Positions 52,667-63,960 are shown, counted from the stretch's first letter. The stretch is 64,000 bases of DNA from Polydrusus tereticollis (GCA_963920685.1 OY987336.1:20224876-20288875), one strand, 5' to 3'. A program made the numbers and translations. Notes: generated by a model not told the origin, from the letters alone.

Positions 52667-54239
52667 CAGGGTGATTCGCCATAATGTCACACCTTTTTAA
52701 TTTTTTTCTTTTTTATACTAGGTAAAAATTTTTAGCGTGTTGGGTATTTGAAATGATTTTTGCAGAGGTGTCCACAAATTCCCTTAGTCGCTTTATACAT
52801 AGGATATAGCATAAAGTTATATATTCCTAAATATATTATCCAATTTATGAATTCTACCTAAAATTGTAATCGTATTTCATAATATAACATGCGTTACCTT
52901 AACCGAAGGATTTTCAATATATTTATATAGTTTTAATTAATATAATATTAACATTTACCTTAACAAACGGTTTTTCGTTTGTTTAGGGTGTAACGTGTGT
53001 TACATGAAATACGTTTAGAATTTTAGGTAGAATACAAGATTCGAATAATAAGCGATAAGTATAACCAAATTAAAATGGGATACAAAACAAATGTTATATA
53101 AGAGTTGTTGGTTTTACCAAAAGACATGTGAAACATAAAAATATAGTATACCGCATAGGTACTGAGTGGCCTAAAAAAAATATTAAATAAAATATGTGTT
53201 TTTTAATGAAATGCCCTGTATATTATTTACTTATTTGAATAGGTAAGGTAAAAAAATGCCTTTATATTCGTCTTTTGATTTTTAAATTCGCTTGCGACGT
53301 TGCCAAGTGTGTTTTCCTGATATTTAAGAAATGTTCAGCGACTCGTTCAAAAAGTCAGTTTTTCGAGAATGTTATGGTTAGTGAACCTCATCACTAAACA
53401 TAACATTTTAGAGAAATGGATCTGTTAATAAGCATAACTTTCATCGTCATAATACAAGTAACCCTTTTTCAAGGTAGAAGTTAACTATCAACACAGGGCC
53501 GCTTAATGTATGGGCCGGCATAATAGGAAGTCATAATACTGGGCCACATTTTTTAATAGAAATTCGACTGGTGAGGTTCATCTTCATTGCTTACAGCTCA
53601 TTACAGTCAAGCAGTAAGACATCAGCAATGCCAACGTTTTAACGCAGTTATAATTTTTTGATTAATTTCTTTTAGTTCTTTTCAATAAAATATTAACATT
53701 TCCCATTTTGCGAAGCATAGGATAAATTATTTCGAAAACTATAAGATTTAGACAGTGACATGGTTCATAAAAGATTAAGGTATTTAAAAGATAAACCCCT
53801 TCAGTTAAACAAGGGTGTTCATTTGAAAATATCGAAATAACACATAATATTTCAATTACCGAATTTGTCAAGTCGCCATGTACAGGGTGGTTCATGTAAG
53901 ATGACTCACTACCATTTCTCGGAAACTGTAATAGTTATAAAAAAAGGTTCAATAAAAAAGTTAATTGATTGTACAAACATTTTCATTTTATTATATTTTT
54001 ATGTACACAGGGTAAGTCGTTTGGCTGGAGTTGATACCAACCCTTGGTTTTTTAAATAGAGCATCCTATATTTTACAATCCTTTTTGATTCTACATAAAA
54101 TAACAATTATTATTTAATAAGTGCACTATAAGTCTAAACTTAATAGTTTCCGAGATATCGACTGACATTTTTGAACTTTGACAGCTTCTATAGCTTTCTA
54201 ACGGTACATCTTAGGTGAAAACGGCTTACATATCATTAC

Positions 54240-57130
54240 CGTCAACTCGGGTGACTTGAGACAAAACTCTTGATAAATAATCTAAAATAACTGGCAACGC
54301 TGTTTTAACCGCCACGAAGCCGCTGCTGCGTATTGGTGTCGACTACCGATCTAGCCAAGCCACCCGTTTAGTGCAGTTTCAACATCTGATAGGTATGTAG
54401 CTCTCCGCTAGACAAATATTTAGGTTATGCGAAATTTTAAAAATCTTTGTTGTTCGAAAAACTTTATCTACAGCTTGTGTGCCAAGCATTGCTGGTTGTT
54501 ATAGTTTGGTGTATACATAAAGCATTGTATTACGATTGTGCCGCCAGCCACCAATATATAAAAAGTATATTTTAATATTTTAATTTTGGCAATACAAATA
54601 AATAACATTCTACAAGAGGGTGAGTTGAGACAACGTCTCAAGCCGCCCGCAGTCGTTATAAACGCCATTTCTTAAACATTACCTTAGGTTTTTATTTATT
54701 TTCAGAATAACGATGGGAAAATATAAAAGAACTGTTGGCAGCAGAACTTATGCAGACTTTGATAAAAAAAATCTACGATTAGCCATTGAAGAAAGAAGAA
54801 GGAATGGAACATCCTACCGAAAACTTTCTGAAAAATATAGAATTCCTGCGGCTACTATTCAGAGAAAAGTAAACAATAAACATATGCAAAACCCTGGAGG
54901 TCAAACTATATTTTCGTCGCAGGAAGAGGAAAGGATTGTTGAAAATATTGTACATGCTTGTCGCTGGGGATTTCCTATTACAGGGAATGACTTGAAAGCC
55001 TTAGTTAAGTCATATGTAGATAGACAAGGTGTGCTAAAATTTCCAAAGGAAAATTGGCCAGGTAAAGACTGGGTATATGGTTTCTTGAATAGACACAGGC
55101 AGATTTTAAGCAGTCGTTGGTGTGAGAACATCAAAAGAGCAAGAGCCGCAGTTAGTTTCACTACAGTAAACTCATATTTTGACGAACTCGAAAAAAGTCT
55201 CGAGGGGATCGACCCCTGCGTTATAGTTAACTATGATGAGACAAATATTTCAGATGACCCTGGGAAGACTAAGGTAATTGCACGACGTGGGTCGAAACAT
55301 GTCCATCGTGTCATAGACTCGTCGAAATCTAGCCACTCTGTAATGTTTGCTGGTAGCGCCGCAGGAGATTTATTACCTGTTTATATAGTATATAAGGCAG
55401 AGCATCTATATACCACTTGGACAACAGGAGGGCCACCCGGAGCACGATACAACAGGAGTAAGTCCGGTTGGTTCAATGAAACATTATTTGAAGATTGGTT
55501 CTTAAACGTTGCGTTAAAGTATTTTAAAAAATTTCCCGTGGAACAACCAAAGGCCCTCATTGGAGATAATCTTGCTAGCCACTTAAGCATAAATGTTATT
55601 CAGACCTGTCTACAATACAATATAAAATTTATTTTGCTTCCCCCCAATGCCACTCATATTTGTCAACCATTGGATGTCGCTTATTTCAAATCACTTAAAT
55701 CAACTTGGCGCAACTGCCTTTTAAAATGGAAGCTTAAGAATAGGGGAACTATCCCGAAGGATGTTTTTCCGAGGCTGTTACATCAGTGTCTTCAAAAACT
55801 TGATGAAAACGATAAAACCCACCAGAATCTTCAGGCTGGTTTTAGGGGAAGTGGAATTTACCCGATTGACCGAAATGTGGTCTTGAAAAGACTTCCATCC
55901 GATGGGAACGCTGCACCAGCTCAACCAGACAATGCTATAATTGATAATGCCTTTGAAATATTTTTGAAGAATCTTCATAGCCAAAAAACTGAGACGAAAT
56001 TCCGAAAAGTCCCAAAACAGAAGCTGAGTGTCAGCGCGGGTGTCAGCGTAACAAACATGGAAGAAACAGAGGAAGTTCAAAACATGGAAGAAACAGAGGA
56101 AGTTCAAGGCCAAAAAAATCAAGAAGAACCGACAGCATCAACGTCAAAAGGTCTACAATCCCAAAGAAAACGAAAAATAAGTATTTCTGCCTCCGACTCA
56201 GACTCCGATAGTTATTCTACACAAGAGAGCTCAGATACACCAGAAGACTTTAGCGAGAACCATGCCCAAGGAGAAGATGTCGATTTAAAGAATCTTCAGG
56301 TGGGAGAATTCATCCTGGCGGAGTTTTCCTACAGCGCTCATGCAAATAAAACCGTAAAAAAAAAATTCTTTGGTCAAATTCTGGAGGTCAAGAAAGGTGG
56401 TTTATTCGTTTGTAAATTTTTAAGGAAAAGTTCAGGTCTTAAAAATATTTACGTTTTTCCAGAAGTGCCCGATATAGAGGAAATATCGGAAAAAGAAATA
56501 ATAACGCGACTAAAGCCACTCGCAATCAAACGAGGCAATCATTCATTTTCAGTAGAAATTTAATTTTTTTTATATTTATTACGTTTAGATTTAAGGTTTC
56601 TAGTTCTACGTCTTGTTAGCGAAATAACGCATTCCAAAGAAATACTATGTTATTTTTTAAAATAAAAAACATATTTTTTGAATTTTTTTAAATAAAAATA
56701 CATACTTTTTGCATATTATTGTATTTTTTCTTAACGTATTTTTTGAAAACCTTTGTACTAGTATGTAACAGTATAATATACTGTATACGATATTTTATAT
56801 TATGTTTTTGGTTGATTTTTGTATTTTTTCATCTGTAAATTTTTTAAAAAGCCTTTTACGCGTCTCAAGTCGCCATAACAGTTTCTAACTTGAGTGGATA
56901 CCGTTAAAATACGAATGTCTCAAGTCACCCGGAATGGAGGGTGACTTGAGACAGTCCAAAAATAGAAAAAAAAAATTGCTATATAGGTTAGGAGTCAAAT
57001 TTAATGTCATAGATCTACTCTAGACGTCAAGACTCACAACCTCACAGCAATAATTTAAAGATCCGACGAATATTTTTGTAGATATCGTCGACTGAATGTG
57101 AAAATTGTCTCAAGTCACCCGAATTGACGG
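54240..57130 (+). mobile_element. Pogo-like transposon, apparently intact
   Basis: TIRs CCGTCAACTCGGGTGACTTG and the inverse GTCACCCGAATTGACGG are flanked by TA (54238-54239 and 57131-57132). It holds one full-length transposase ORF. The motif GTCTCAAGTCACCC or its inverse recurs at about 54250, 54621-54650 (inverted pair), 56861, 56917, 56940 and 57106. The comparison with the related foldback at 63300 supports the insertion point. Confidence 0.93.
54713..56563 (+). CDS. Pogo/Tigger-type DDE transposase, 616 aa
   Basis: Cut-and-paste transposase. Residues about 1-60 form a psq/CENP-B-type helix-turn-helix (YRKLSEKYRIPAATIQRKVN), about 65-145 a second CENP-B-like DNA-binding domain, then the DDE_1 domain with D175 (IVNYDETN), D285 (LIGDNLASH) and D321 (CQPLDVAYFKSLK). 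A linker with an exact nine-residue repeat (NMEETEEVQ) and a Ser/Asp-rich stretch follows. The last 80 residues form a small C-terminal domain (VGEFILAEFSYSAH). The start is ATG 54713 after CAGAATAACG. No stop or frameshift; all catalytic residues are present. Confidence 0.95.
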   Translation: MGKYKRTVGSRTYADFDKKNLRLAIEERRRNGTSYRKLSEKYRIPAATIQRKVNNKHMQNPGGQTIFSSQEEERIVENIVHACRWGFPITGNDLKALVKSYVDRQGVLKFPKENWPGKDWVYGFLNRHRQILSSRWCENIKRARAAVSFTTVNSYFDELEKSLEGIDPCVIVNYDETNISDDPGKTKVIARRGSKHVHRVIDSSKSSHSVMFAGSAAGDLLPVYIVYKAEHLYTTWTTGGPPGARYNRSKSGWFNETLFEDWFLNVALKYFKKFPVEQPKALIGDNLASHLSINVIQTCLQYNIKFILLPPNATHICQPLDVAYFKSLKSTWRNCLLKWKLKNRGTIPKDVFPRLLHQCLQKLDENDKTHQNLQAGFRGSGIYPIDRNVVLKRLPSDGNAAPAQPDNAIIDNAFEIFLKNLHSQKTETKFRKVPKQKLSVSAGVSVTNMEETEEVQNMEETEEVQGQKNQEEPTASTSKGLQSQRKRKISISASDSDSDSYSTQESSDTPEDFSENHAQGEDVDLKNLQVGEFILAEFSYSAHANKTVKKKFFGQILEVKKGGLFVCKFLRKSSGLKNIYVFPEVPDIEEISEKEIITRLKPLAIKRGNHSFSVEI

Positions 57131-57920
57131 TATCTTACTTTTTTATTTTCTTTCCAAAAGTGTAAACTTCCGGTTAAACCTGAAATTAATAGTTTTAAGA
57201 AGATAATAAAAAAGTAAGAAAGGGACATGTAGGCTGGTTTGGTCCAAGATGTACCGTTAGAGAGCTAGAAGCTGTCAAAGTTAAAAAATGAGATTTTTTA
57301 AAAGTCGATATCTCGAAGATTGTAAGTTTTAGACTTATGGTGCAATTATTAAAGAATGATTAATATTTTATGTAAAATCCAAAAGTATTGTAAGATATAG
57401 GATTTTCTATTTAAAGATCGAAAGTTGATATCAACCCCAGAAAAACGACTTACTCTGTATACACAAAAATATAATAATACAAATTTCTTTACAATCAATT
57501 GATTTTTCTATAACCCTTACGGTTTCCGAGAAAAGGTAGTGCGTCGTCTTACGTGGACCATCCTGTACACCCTATATCATAAACCTCAAAAACAGTATTA
57601 TGGGTAATGTACCGCGTATCTTAAGGTACTAACGGTAAAAATTTTGTTTAACTAAGCTGAATGCCCCATGTTATGATTTTTTTATCGAGTCACTGAAAAT
57701 TCCCGAAACAAAAATAATTATTTGGCAACGCCACAAGAAAATTTAAAAACTTCCTTAAAAAGAAAGTATGTAATTTATTTTTTGGCCGCTCAGTATGCTG
57801 TTAAATATTTTTGCGTTATGCCTTTTGGTAAACCCAACAGCTTTAATATAAAACTTTTTTTTGTATCCCTTGTAGTTTGAGTGTTATCAAAGACGAACAC
57901 CCTACTAACGTACCCTGTTA

Positions 57921-58489
57921 TACAGGGGTGACCTTAAAAAAGTGCATAGTACCACACGATAGAGGATATCAAAAGAATGTACAAAAGTTCCTATACACTT
58001 ATGTACAAATTTCTTTTAATTTCTAGATAGGTACAGGATATACAGTTCAGTAAACATTATTTTTTAACATGATTTTTATAAACATTATTATTGTATATAT
58101 TTATACAAAAGCTTTCATATCTTTAAAATGTTTAATATTGTGTAATGGAAAGAAAATATGGGCACCATATGCATCTGTTCAAATCTTATAGATTGACTTC
58201 TAGATTTCAAATATACTTTTCAACACGCGTGTGTTATAAGGCATTTTCTTGCCAAGTTAACTGGACTGTTTTGTTCACTCTCACAAGTATAGGTACAGTT
58301 TTTTTGTGATAAATATATTCTTCAAAATGCGTTCATGATCGTAGAAAAATACAGCATTCCACTCGCAAGTAATAAAGCTATGGCACGCTAGTCAATAATA
58401 TACTATTAATCTATAAATCCACCAATGTTATAGTAGAAATAAAGTTACAAAATATTTAAAGCAACAAAAAATAATTAAAAAAAAAACAC
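57921..58489. other. No recognisable gene
   Basis: AT-rich sequence with no coding blocks recognised. Confidence 0.4.
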
Positions 58490-58559
58490 TTGGAAATAGA
58501 ATCGAACTCGCGACTTGCAAAACGATCACTATCTACCCTAATCATTGCGCCACAGCAGG
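58490..58559 (-). tRNA. tRNA-derived sequence (pseudo-tRNA or SINE head)
   Basis: The minus strand has an A-box-like TGGCGCAATGATTAGG and, at normal spacing, a B-box-like GAGTTCGATTC. The acceptor and T stems do not pair well, so it is not a working tRNA. It is more likely the head of a tRNA-derived SINE or a decayed tRNA copy; no anticodon is assigned. Confidence 0.4.
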
Positions 58560-58934
58560 TTTTAATGTCGTGAAATAGATTAGTGATCCTTCTCGCGTCT
58601 AGATCCGATGAGAAAACTTAAAACATAGTTTAGCGTGGTTGTATTAAGTGTCTTGTTTCACTGACTGTAGCCAATTTTAGCTCTTATTATTAAGATTAAC
58701 CTAGTAAAAGATGCAAAAATTTTTTTTTATTTTCAATTGCAACCTTTTAAGAAAGTATACAACTATTGGCAACGTAGCTCTCCATCAAGCTGGGCACGGG
58801 ACGCGCCTATTCAATTTCGCTGGAAAATCGTCTGTTTATTAATGCTGTAAAGCGGCCTCTCGCGGATTTAAGCTGCTCATAAGGATTCCACTTCTATTGC
58901 GTAGCTATAAGTTTCTTTGGTTAAACCCATCGAC

Positions 58935-60138
58935 TTAACACAATGAGTCGTTGGTTAAACCTTCACCTGTTGTATCACTTATATGACGAAATGTTAAAAA
59001 ACGTTCTTCGACACTAAATTTATTGTTTCTTAAATTAACGTATCTTAAGCAAACAGAAATCTGCTCCTGGCGGCTCACATCAGGAGTACAATCAAGTAAT
59101 ATAGAAAAATACTTTGCTTCTTTAACTTTCTTTAAAATCTTATTTCTTATATTATCACCTATTAATTTAATGGTTTCGTTTTGAATTTTATCTCCAAGGT
59201 AAAATGGAATATTTTTTTGAGATCTATTAATATGTGCAGACATGACTGAATCATATTTTGCTATCATCTTTTAAAAAATTTCCATTATTTCTTTCAAATA
59301 ATTTGTTACTAGGACCACGAAAAGTCAAGTTTTGTTGAGCCAAAAATTGAATAGTATAAATTATTCTTTCAATGACACTGCGCCAATGTTTAGTTTCATT
59401 TTTTAATAAATTATGCATTTCCGAATCAGCGGTTCGATTAGTTTTTAATATTTCTAGTAAATCTGACTAGACACGTAAATTTTAAAAATGAGATTTACTT
59501 TTTTCGTGCATTTTTAAATGATGCCAATCATTGAAACCGTCTTGGTTACTTAATTTAGTGTTTTTTAAAAGTCAATGGATTGTTGGGGTTGGGGTCATTG
59601 AATATTTTGCAGCAGAAGCAGAAAACTGCATTTTTTTTGATAGAATATAGCAATCAATGACGCTGAACCTTTTCACCATTTAACAAAATTCAAGTAAAAT
59701 ATATATCGGAAAACTTTTGTCTTCAGGATACATAGTTTTATTTTGATGATGCATTGTACCTTTTTCGACAAGTTCTTGCACCTGGATAAAGCTATACAAT
59801 CAACAATACACTCGGCCAAAGACCTGGATCGTTAGAAAGGGGCGCTTCTTCGGATAATTCGTCTTGCTCACTCGAACATGATGGTACCGACACTGACTGA
59901 AACGTATCAGGATCTAATTCTTTTGTATCTTCATCCTCATTAGCTTGCTTTTTAATTCTGATGGCTAGTTTGGTTTTGTTGAATGTAGAAAATCACTGTT
60001 ATCAGAAGTAGTGTCTTGTGTGGTCTTACGAAAAAAGTTACTAATTTTGAAATTGCTTTTCTCCAAGTCTTCCTCCCGTTTTCGCTTGTTAGGCAAGTTT
60101 TGGTAACCAGACAATTTCTTTTTTTCTTCTCTGGCCAT
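58935..60138 (-). pseudogene. hAT-type (ZMYM1/DUF4371-like) transposase, N-terminal part
   Basis: Minus-strand ATG at 60138 starts MAREEKKKLSGYQNLPNKRK, then ISNFFRKTTQDTT, a TTF-type zinc-finger remnant (NAVFCFCCKIF near 59640), the segment TKHWRSVIERIIYTIQFLA and the DUF4371 block (FYLGDKIQNETIKLIGDN, ILLDCTPDVSRQEQ, CLRYVNLRNNK). It ends at 58935. Frameshifts and stops occur throughout. The C-terminal dimerisation block found at 51575-51700 is in the same orientation and may be the rest of this gene. Confidence 0.75.
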
Positions 60139-60194
60139 CTAAATAAAATAAACAAAAAATATTAAACACTGAGCCTTATTTGTTTCATAAACAA

Positions 60195-61570
60195 AAGTTA
60201 TTAAAAAGAAAAACAATTATTTGCGTCCCTGTTAATTGATTTTCTTAAATTAATATATTCAACAGAAACAGCAGCACAATATATTATTGAAAATTGGAAT
60301 AGAAGTGTTGACAAAAATGAAATCATTCTGGCAGTATTTTTGGATTTTAAACGTGCTGTTGAGACTATTGATATAAATAAATTAGTAAATAAATTATATC
60401 AGTATGGTTTAAAGGGTACTGTATATGTATAAATAGTTTAAAAATTATTTAAATTTTCGACAACACATAACTAAAATAAATGAAACATTTTCAAAAAGGG
60501 AATTTAATAATATCGGTGTACCACAAGGAAGTATTTTAGGTCCTTTATTATTTATTTTATATATAAATGATATGCCAAATATTTTGTCAAATACTAATAT
60601 TCAAATGTTTGCTGATGATACTTTAATATACGTAAAAGGTGTAAATATTTTAAGTTGCATAGATAGTCTAAATTCTGAATTAAAATTGGTATCAAACTGG
60701 CTAAAAGTAAATAAATTAAAATTAAATATTTCTAAAACGAAATTTATGGCAATTAGAAATAATATAAATTATGAAAGTATAAATATTTTTATAGATGACC
60801 AAAAATTAGAAATAGTTCAGTCTTTTAAATATTTAGGAATAATAATGGATTCGAAATTAAAATTTGGTGCTCATTTTGAAAACACTATATCTAAAATTGG
60901 GAAAAAAATTAATTATTTCAAAAGAGTAAGTAAAAATTTAAGTTTATTTTCAAGAAAAACAATATACAACACAATAATTTTACCTCATTTTTTGAATTGC
61001 TCTACAATTTTATATACTGCAAATGAAGGAATTTTTAGTAGACTTCAAATTTTACAAAATAAGGCGATGAGAATAATATTAAATGTTGATAAATACACAA
61101 AGATAAATTATATGTTAAATAAACTTAAATGGTTAAATTAAATAGAAGAAATATAATATTTTTCCTAGTTTGTATTTTTATTCATAAAATTCAAAATAAT
61201 TTATTACCATCTCATTTAAGAGACTTTATAACGCAAAACTTTGAAAATCATAACTATCAAACCAGAAACAATCAAAATTTTTGTTTAGGGAAAGTGACGA
61301 AAAATTTGACATTTAAATCAATCTTTTTTAAAGGACTTCACGAATATAATAATTTAGATTTTTCAATTAAGAAACAAAATTCCTTAAGTAAATTTAAAAA
61401 GCCTTAAAAATATCATTACTTATAGAAAACAAAATGTCTGATAAAATTTATTTAAAAATATTTTTGGTGCATAAAATTGTAATTTTAAATGTTTTAATTA
61501 TTGTTAAAAAACTAGAATTTATAATATTGTAGCAGTATTGCTAAAATAAATCTTGTTACTACTACTACTA
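60195..61570 (+). mobile_element. CR1/L2-like non-LTR element, 5' truncated
   Basis: RT blocks VFLDFKRAVETID (near 60336), GVPQGSILGPLLFILYIND (60510-60570) and FADDTLIYVKG (60609-60640) are followed by the thumb and C-terminal part to 61405. Frame breaks occur near 60430 and at TAA 61139-61141. The element ends with a TAC-repeat tail at about 61555-61570, a different 3' tail from the ATAA tails of the jockey-type copies. Confidence 0.75.
60572..61405 (+). pseudogene. RT C-terminal part of the CR1/L2-like element
   Basis: The frame from 60572 to 61141 covers FADD and the thumb (SWLKVNKLKLNISKTKF, FKYLGIIMDSKLKF). After a TAA the same frame or the neighbouring one continues with RRNIIFFLVCIFIHKIQ, LPSHLRDFI and NYQTRNNQNF to about 61405. 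The first RT half (60250-60430) is in broken frames. Confidence 0.75.
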
Positions 61571-61690
61571 CGACTTAAGGCATGGCGATTTGAATATTTG
61601 ACAAAAATCGCTCAGTACAGAAGTGAGAACAGACCTATTATATACTTAGACGAAACCTGGTTTGATACCAAAGACATTAGAACTACTAGA
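61571..61690 (+). pseudogene. Tc1/mariner-type transposase fragment
   Basis: About 40 codons read RFEYLTKIAQYRSENRPIIY-LDETWFDTKDI, the block around the first catalytic Asp of Sailor/mariner-like transposases. Nothing else of the gene is seen. Confidence 0.6.
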
Positions 61691-62153
61691 CCAAATTGTT
61701 TACATTATGATGTGGCAAATCATCATTCCCTCTTTATTATTCATCTCTGTCGCTCAAAATTTGACCTTAGCCGGCTTTATCTGTCTGTTAGAAATATTAG
61801 GGAAAACTTTTTTAAAAGAGTGAGTTAGTAATTGCAGTAACGCCCAGAACCTAATATACAAAAAAGTTAAGGTGTGCGTATCAAATTATGCATCATGCTT
61901 GTAATGTTATGCTAATATTTTATCGAAAACTGTTAAAAACCTTAAAAAGTATTGAAATTATTATTATATATATCAGGCACTACGGCAACATTGTAATACG
62001 ATTTTACAACCGGAGAGATTCTTTGAATGACGGTAGCGATTGCAATGTTGGCAGTGTGTCACAGCAGCTAGCTTGTGTTTTTGCGCCTTTATTGCAGTTT
62101 ATTTTTGATCTCCTTGTGTATTTGCCTAAACATTATTGTAGAAATAAACAATC

Positions 62154-62860
62154 ATGGTTCGTGCCTGTGTAGTGTGTAAAAAGTGGATCATTTTAATCCA
62201 AAGTTATCATTTCACCGGTAAGTATGGTTAGGTTATTGTTTTATAGAAAGCATTGGTGTAGCGTATGGGTTTGTTTAGTAATGCTGTGGTTGCACCATTG
62301 TTATTAAAGCTTTTATGCACAATGAAAAAGTTTTGTTATACTTAGAAAGAATTAAGAGTGGATATTGATAAATAACTCATTGTAGCTACTTAACAGTAAA
62401 CGAGTAGTAAGGAGATATCGACTAGTAAAATACTGTAAAATTAAAATCCTATTCCTAAATTTAATTAGGTACCTATTTATTAAGATGTTTTATATATAAC
62501 ATATAAACATTTTGTTTAGGTTTCCTCAAGATGCTGAAAAAAGAAAACTTTGGTTTTCTTTAGTAGGTATTCTGGATAACCAACCTTAACGAAACAATCC
62601 AGAGTTCTCGGATCACTTTTTTCCTGCAGATCTTTTAGTAAGGGTGAATGGTGCTAAATATGTTAGAAAGGGAGCAAACCCTCGCCACTTTGAAGGCTTC
62701 TTATTTCTAGACGACAGGACCTCTCTAACAGGTAAGATTGGGAGGTGTCAAGTTTTGTTTGCCTATTACAATTATTTTAAATATTTTAATATCCTTGTTT
62801 GTTTCTTAGTTCTGAGTCAACTGTTATTGGAACACCACCTGCCGCAAAAAAACCATTGGC
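62154..62860 (+). pseudogene. THAP-domain pseudogene, three exons
   Basis: Exon 1 (62154-62217) reads MVRACVVCK, then after a frameshift NPKLSFH, ending in phase 2 at GTAAGT. Exon 2 (62520-62731) reads RFPQDAEKRKLWFSLVGILD, a TAA, then FSDHFFPADLLVRVNGAKY and VRKGANPRHFEGF, ending at GTAAGA. Exon 3 (62810-62860) reads SESTVIGTPPAAKKPL and ends in phase 2 at GTAAGT. The THAP C2CH pattern is visible. One frameshift, one stop and a phase mismatch at the exon 2/3 border show decay. The 63871 exon could be its fourth exon. Confidence 0.72.
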
Positions 62861-62945
62861 GTAAGTAATATCTATTAATAATAAAACTAGTAATGTTATA
62901 TTTATGACAAATAAAACTTTTGGTTTATAATAAGTGCTTTAGGTA

Positions 62946-63807
62946 CAGGGTTATCCAACCAAGACTGGACAAGGCGATTTTTTGACTTTTCCTGTACTTT
63001 TATAAAAAAACTGAAATAGCCATCTTAAGTCATTTTCTCCCGCGAATTCGAATATCTTCAGCAAAAAACAATTGAACATCAAACAAAAGTACTAGGGGTC
63101 ACTTTGATATTTTTTTAAATGGAATGCCCTATTTCTTATAATACTTTTGGATTGCACATAAAATATCAATTATTTTTTAATAAGCACACTATAAGTCTAA
63201 ACTTAATAGTTTCTGAGATATCGACTTTCGAAAAATTACATTTTTGAACTTTGACAGCTTCTAGCTCTCTAACGGTATATCTTCTTAGAGCAAAGCGTCT
63301 TACATGTCCCTATCTTACTTTTTTATTATCTTCCCAAAAATATCAACTTCCGGTTAAACCGGAAGTACTATATTTCCGGCTTTTGAGTTACATCCGGTTT
63401 AACGGGAAGTTTACACTTCTGGGAAGATAATAAAAAAGTAAGATAGGGACATGTAAGACGCTTTGCTCTAAGATATACCGTTAGAGAGCTAGAAGCTGTC
63501 AAAGTTCAAAAATGTAATTTTTCGAAAGTCGATATCTCAGAAACTATTAAGTTTAGACTTATAGTGTGCTTATTAAAAAATAATTGATATTTTATGTGCA
63601 ATCCAAAAGTATTATAAGAAATAGGGCATCCCATTTAAAAAAATATCAAAGTGACCCCTAGTACTTTTGTTTGATGTTCAATTGTTTTTTGCTGAAGATA
63701 TTCGAATTCGCGGGAGAAAATGACTTAAGATGGCTATTTCAGTTTTTTTATAAAAGTACAGGAAAAGTCAAAAAATCGCCTTGTCTAGTCTTGGTTGGAT
63801 AACCCTG
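62946..63807. mobile_element. 862-bp foldback MITE
   Basis: CAGGGTTATCCAACC (62946) pairs with GGTTGGATAACCCTG (63807), flanked by TA on both sides. The arms of about 410 bp are almost identical, and the short centre is CCGGTTTAA-rich. It shares long stretches with the foldback element at 53883-57565, so both belong to one family or superfamily. No coding sequence. Confidence 0.93.
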
Positions 63808-63870
63808 TACCTATCATTCATTATGAAACCCTTTTAATATTAATTAGAAGTTGATTTCATTCATTTTTAG

Positions 63871-63960
63871 GATGTTTAAGCTATGCTTTGATGATGTATA
63901 TGCTGATCGAGTTGCTGACGAACCTTACAAGATTATATATAATTCTCCTAATATTCAAAG
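63871..63960 (+). CDS. Orphan 90-bp exon
   Basis: A T-rich acceptor (CATTTTTAG, ending 63870) opens an exon whose first base completes a phase-2 codon, then 29 codons (MFKLCFDDVYADRVADEPYK, IIYNSPNIQ) and a phase-2 AG before GTACGTAG. It fits by phase either exon 3 of the acidic host gene (50171) or exon 3 of the THAP pseudogene (62860). The product is not recognised. Confidence 0.5.

Larger units (their letters stand above)
53883..57565. mobile_element. Long-TIR Tc-like element, hosting a pogo insertion
   Basis: The ends CAGGGTGGTTCATGTAAG (53883) and the inverse near 57565 are flanked by TA on both sides. Arms of about 357 bp (53883-54239) and 435 bp (57131-57565) pair with each other. Removing the pogo element leaves a foldback element of about 790 bp related to the one at 62946-63807 (shared ACTATAAGTCTAAACTTAAT and GAACTTTGACAGCTTCTA). 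No transposase of its own. Confidence 0.85.
52667..57920. mobile_element. Old, diverged inverted-repeat element around the nest
   Basis: 53055-53180 and about 57760-57890 are inverted matches (GGTTTTACCAAAAG, ACTGAGTGGCC, GGGATACAAAA), and weaker matches extend inward (GTTGCCAA, CAGCGACTCG). The left edge may be TA-CAGGGTGATTCG at 52665 and the right edge ACCCTG near 57916. A further palindrome, 52846-53034, lies in the left arm (ATTCTACCTAAAATT and its inverse). Ends are approximate. Confidence 0.55.
51709..58919. mobile_element. Block bounded by a 28-bp perfect inverted repeat
   Basis: CAAAGAAACTTATAGCTACG... at 51709-51736 is exactly inverted at 58892-58919. The block between separates the C-terminal (51442-51700) and N-terminal (58935-60138) hAT pieces and contains the nested elements described below. 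It may be a terminal-inverted transposon that entered the hAT gene; no transposase of its own was identified and no target duplication is clear. Confidence 0.45.

Noticed and set aside
58490..58559. Functional tRNA gene
   Set aside because: A- and B-box-like motifs are present, but stems do not pair, so only a tRNA-derived sequence is claimed.
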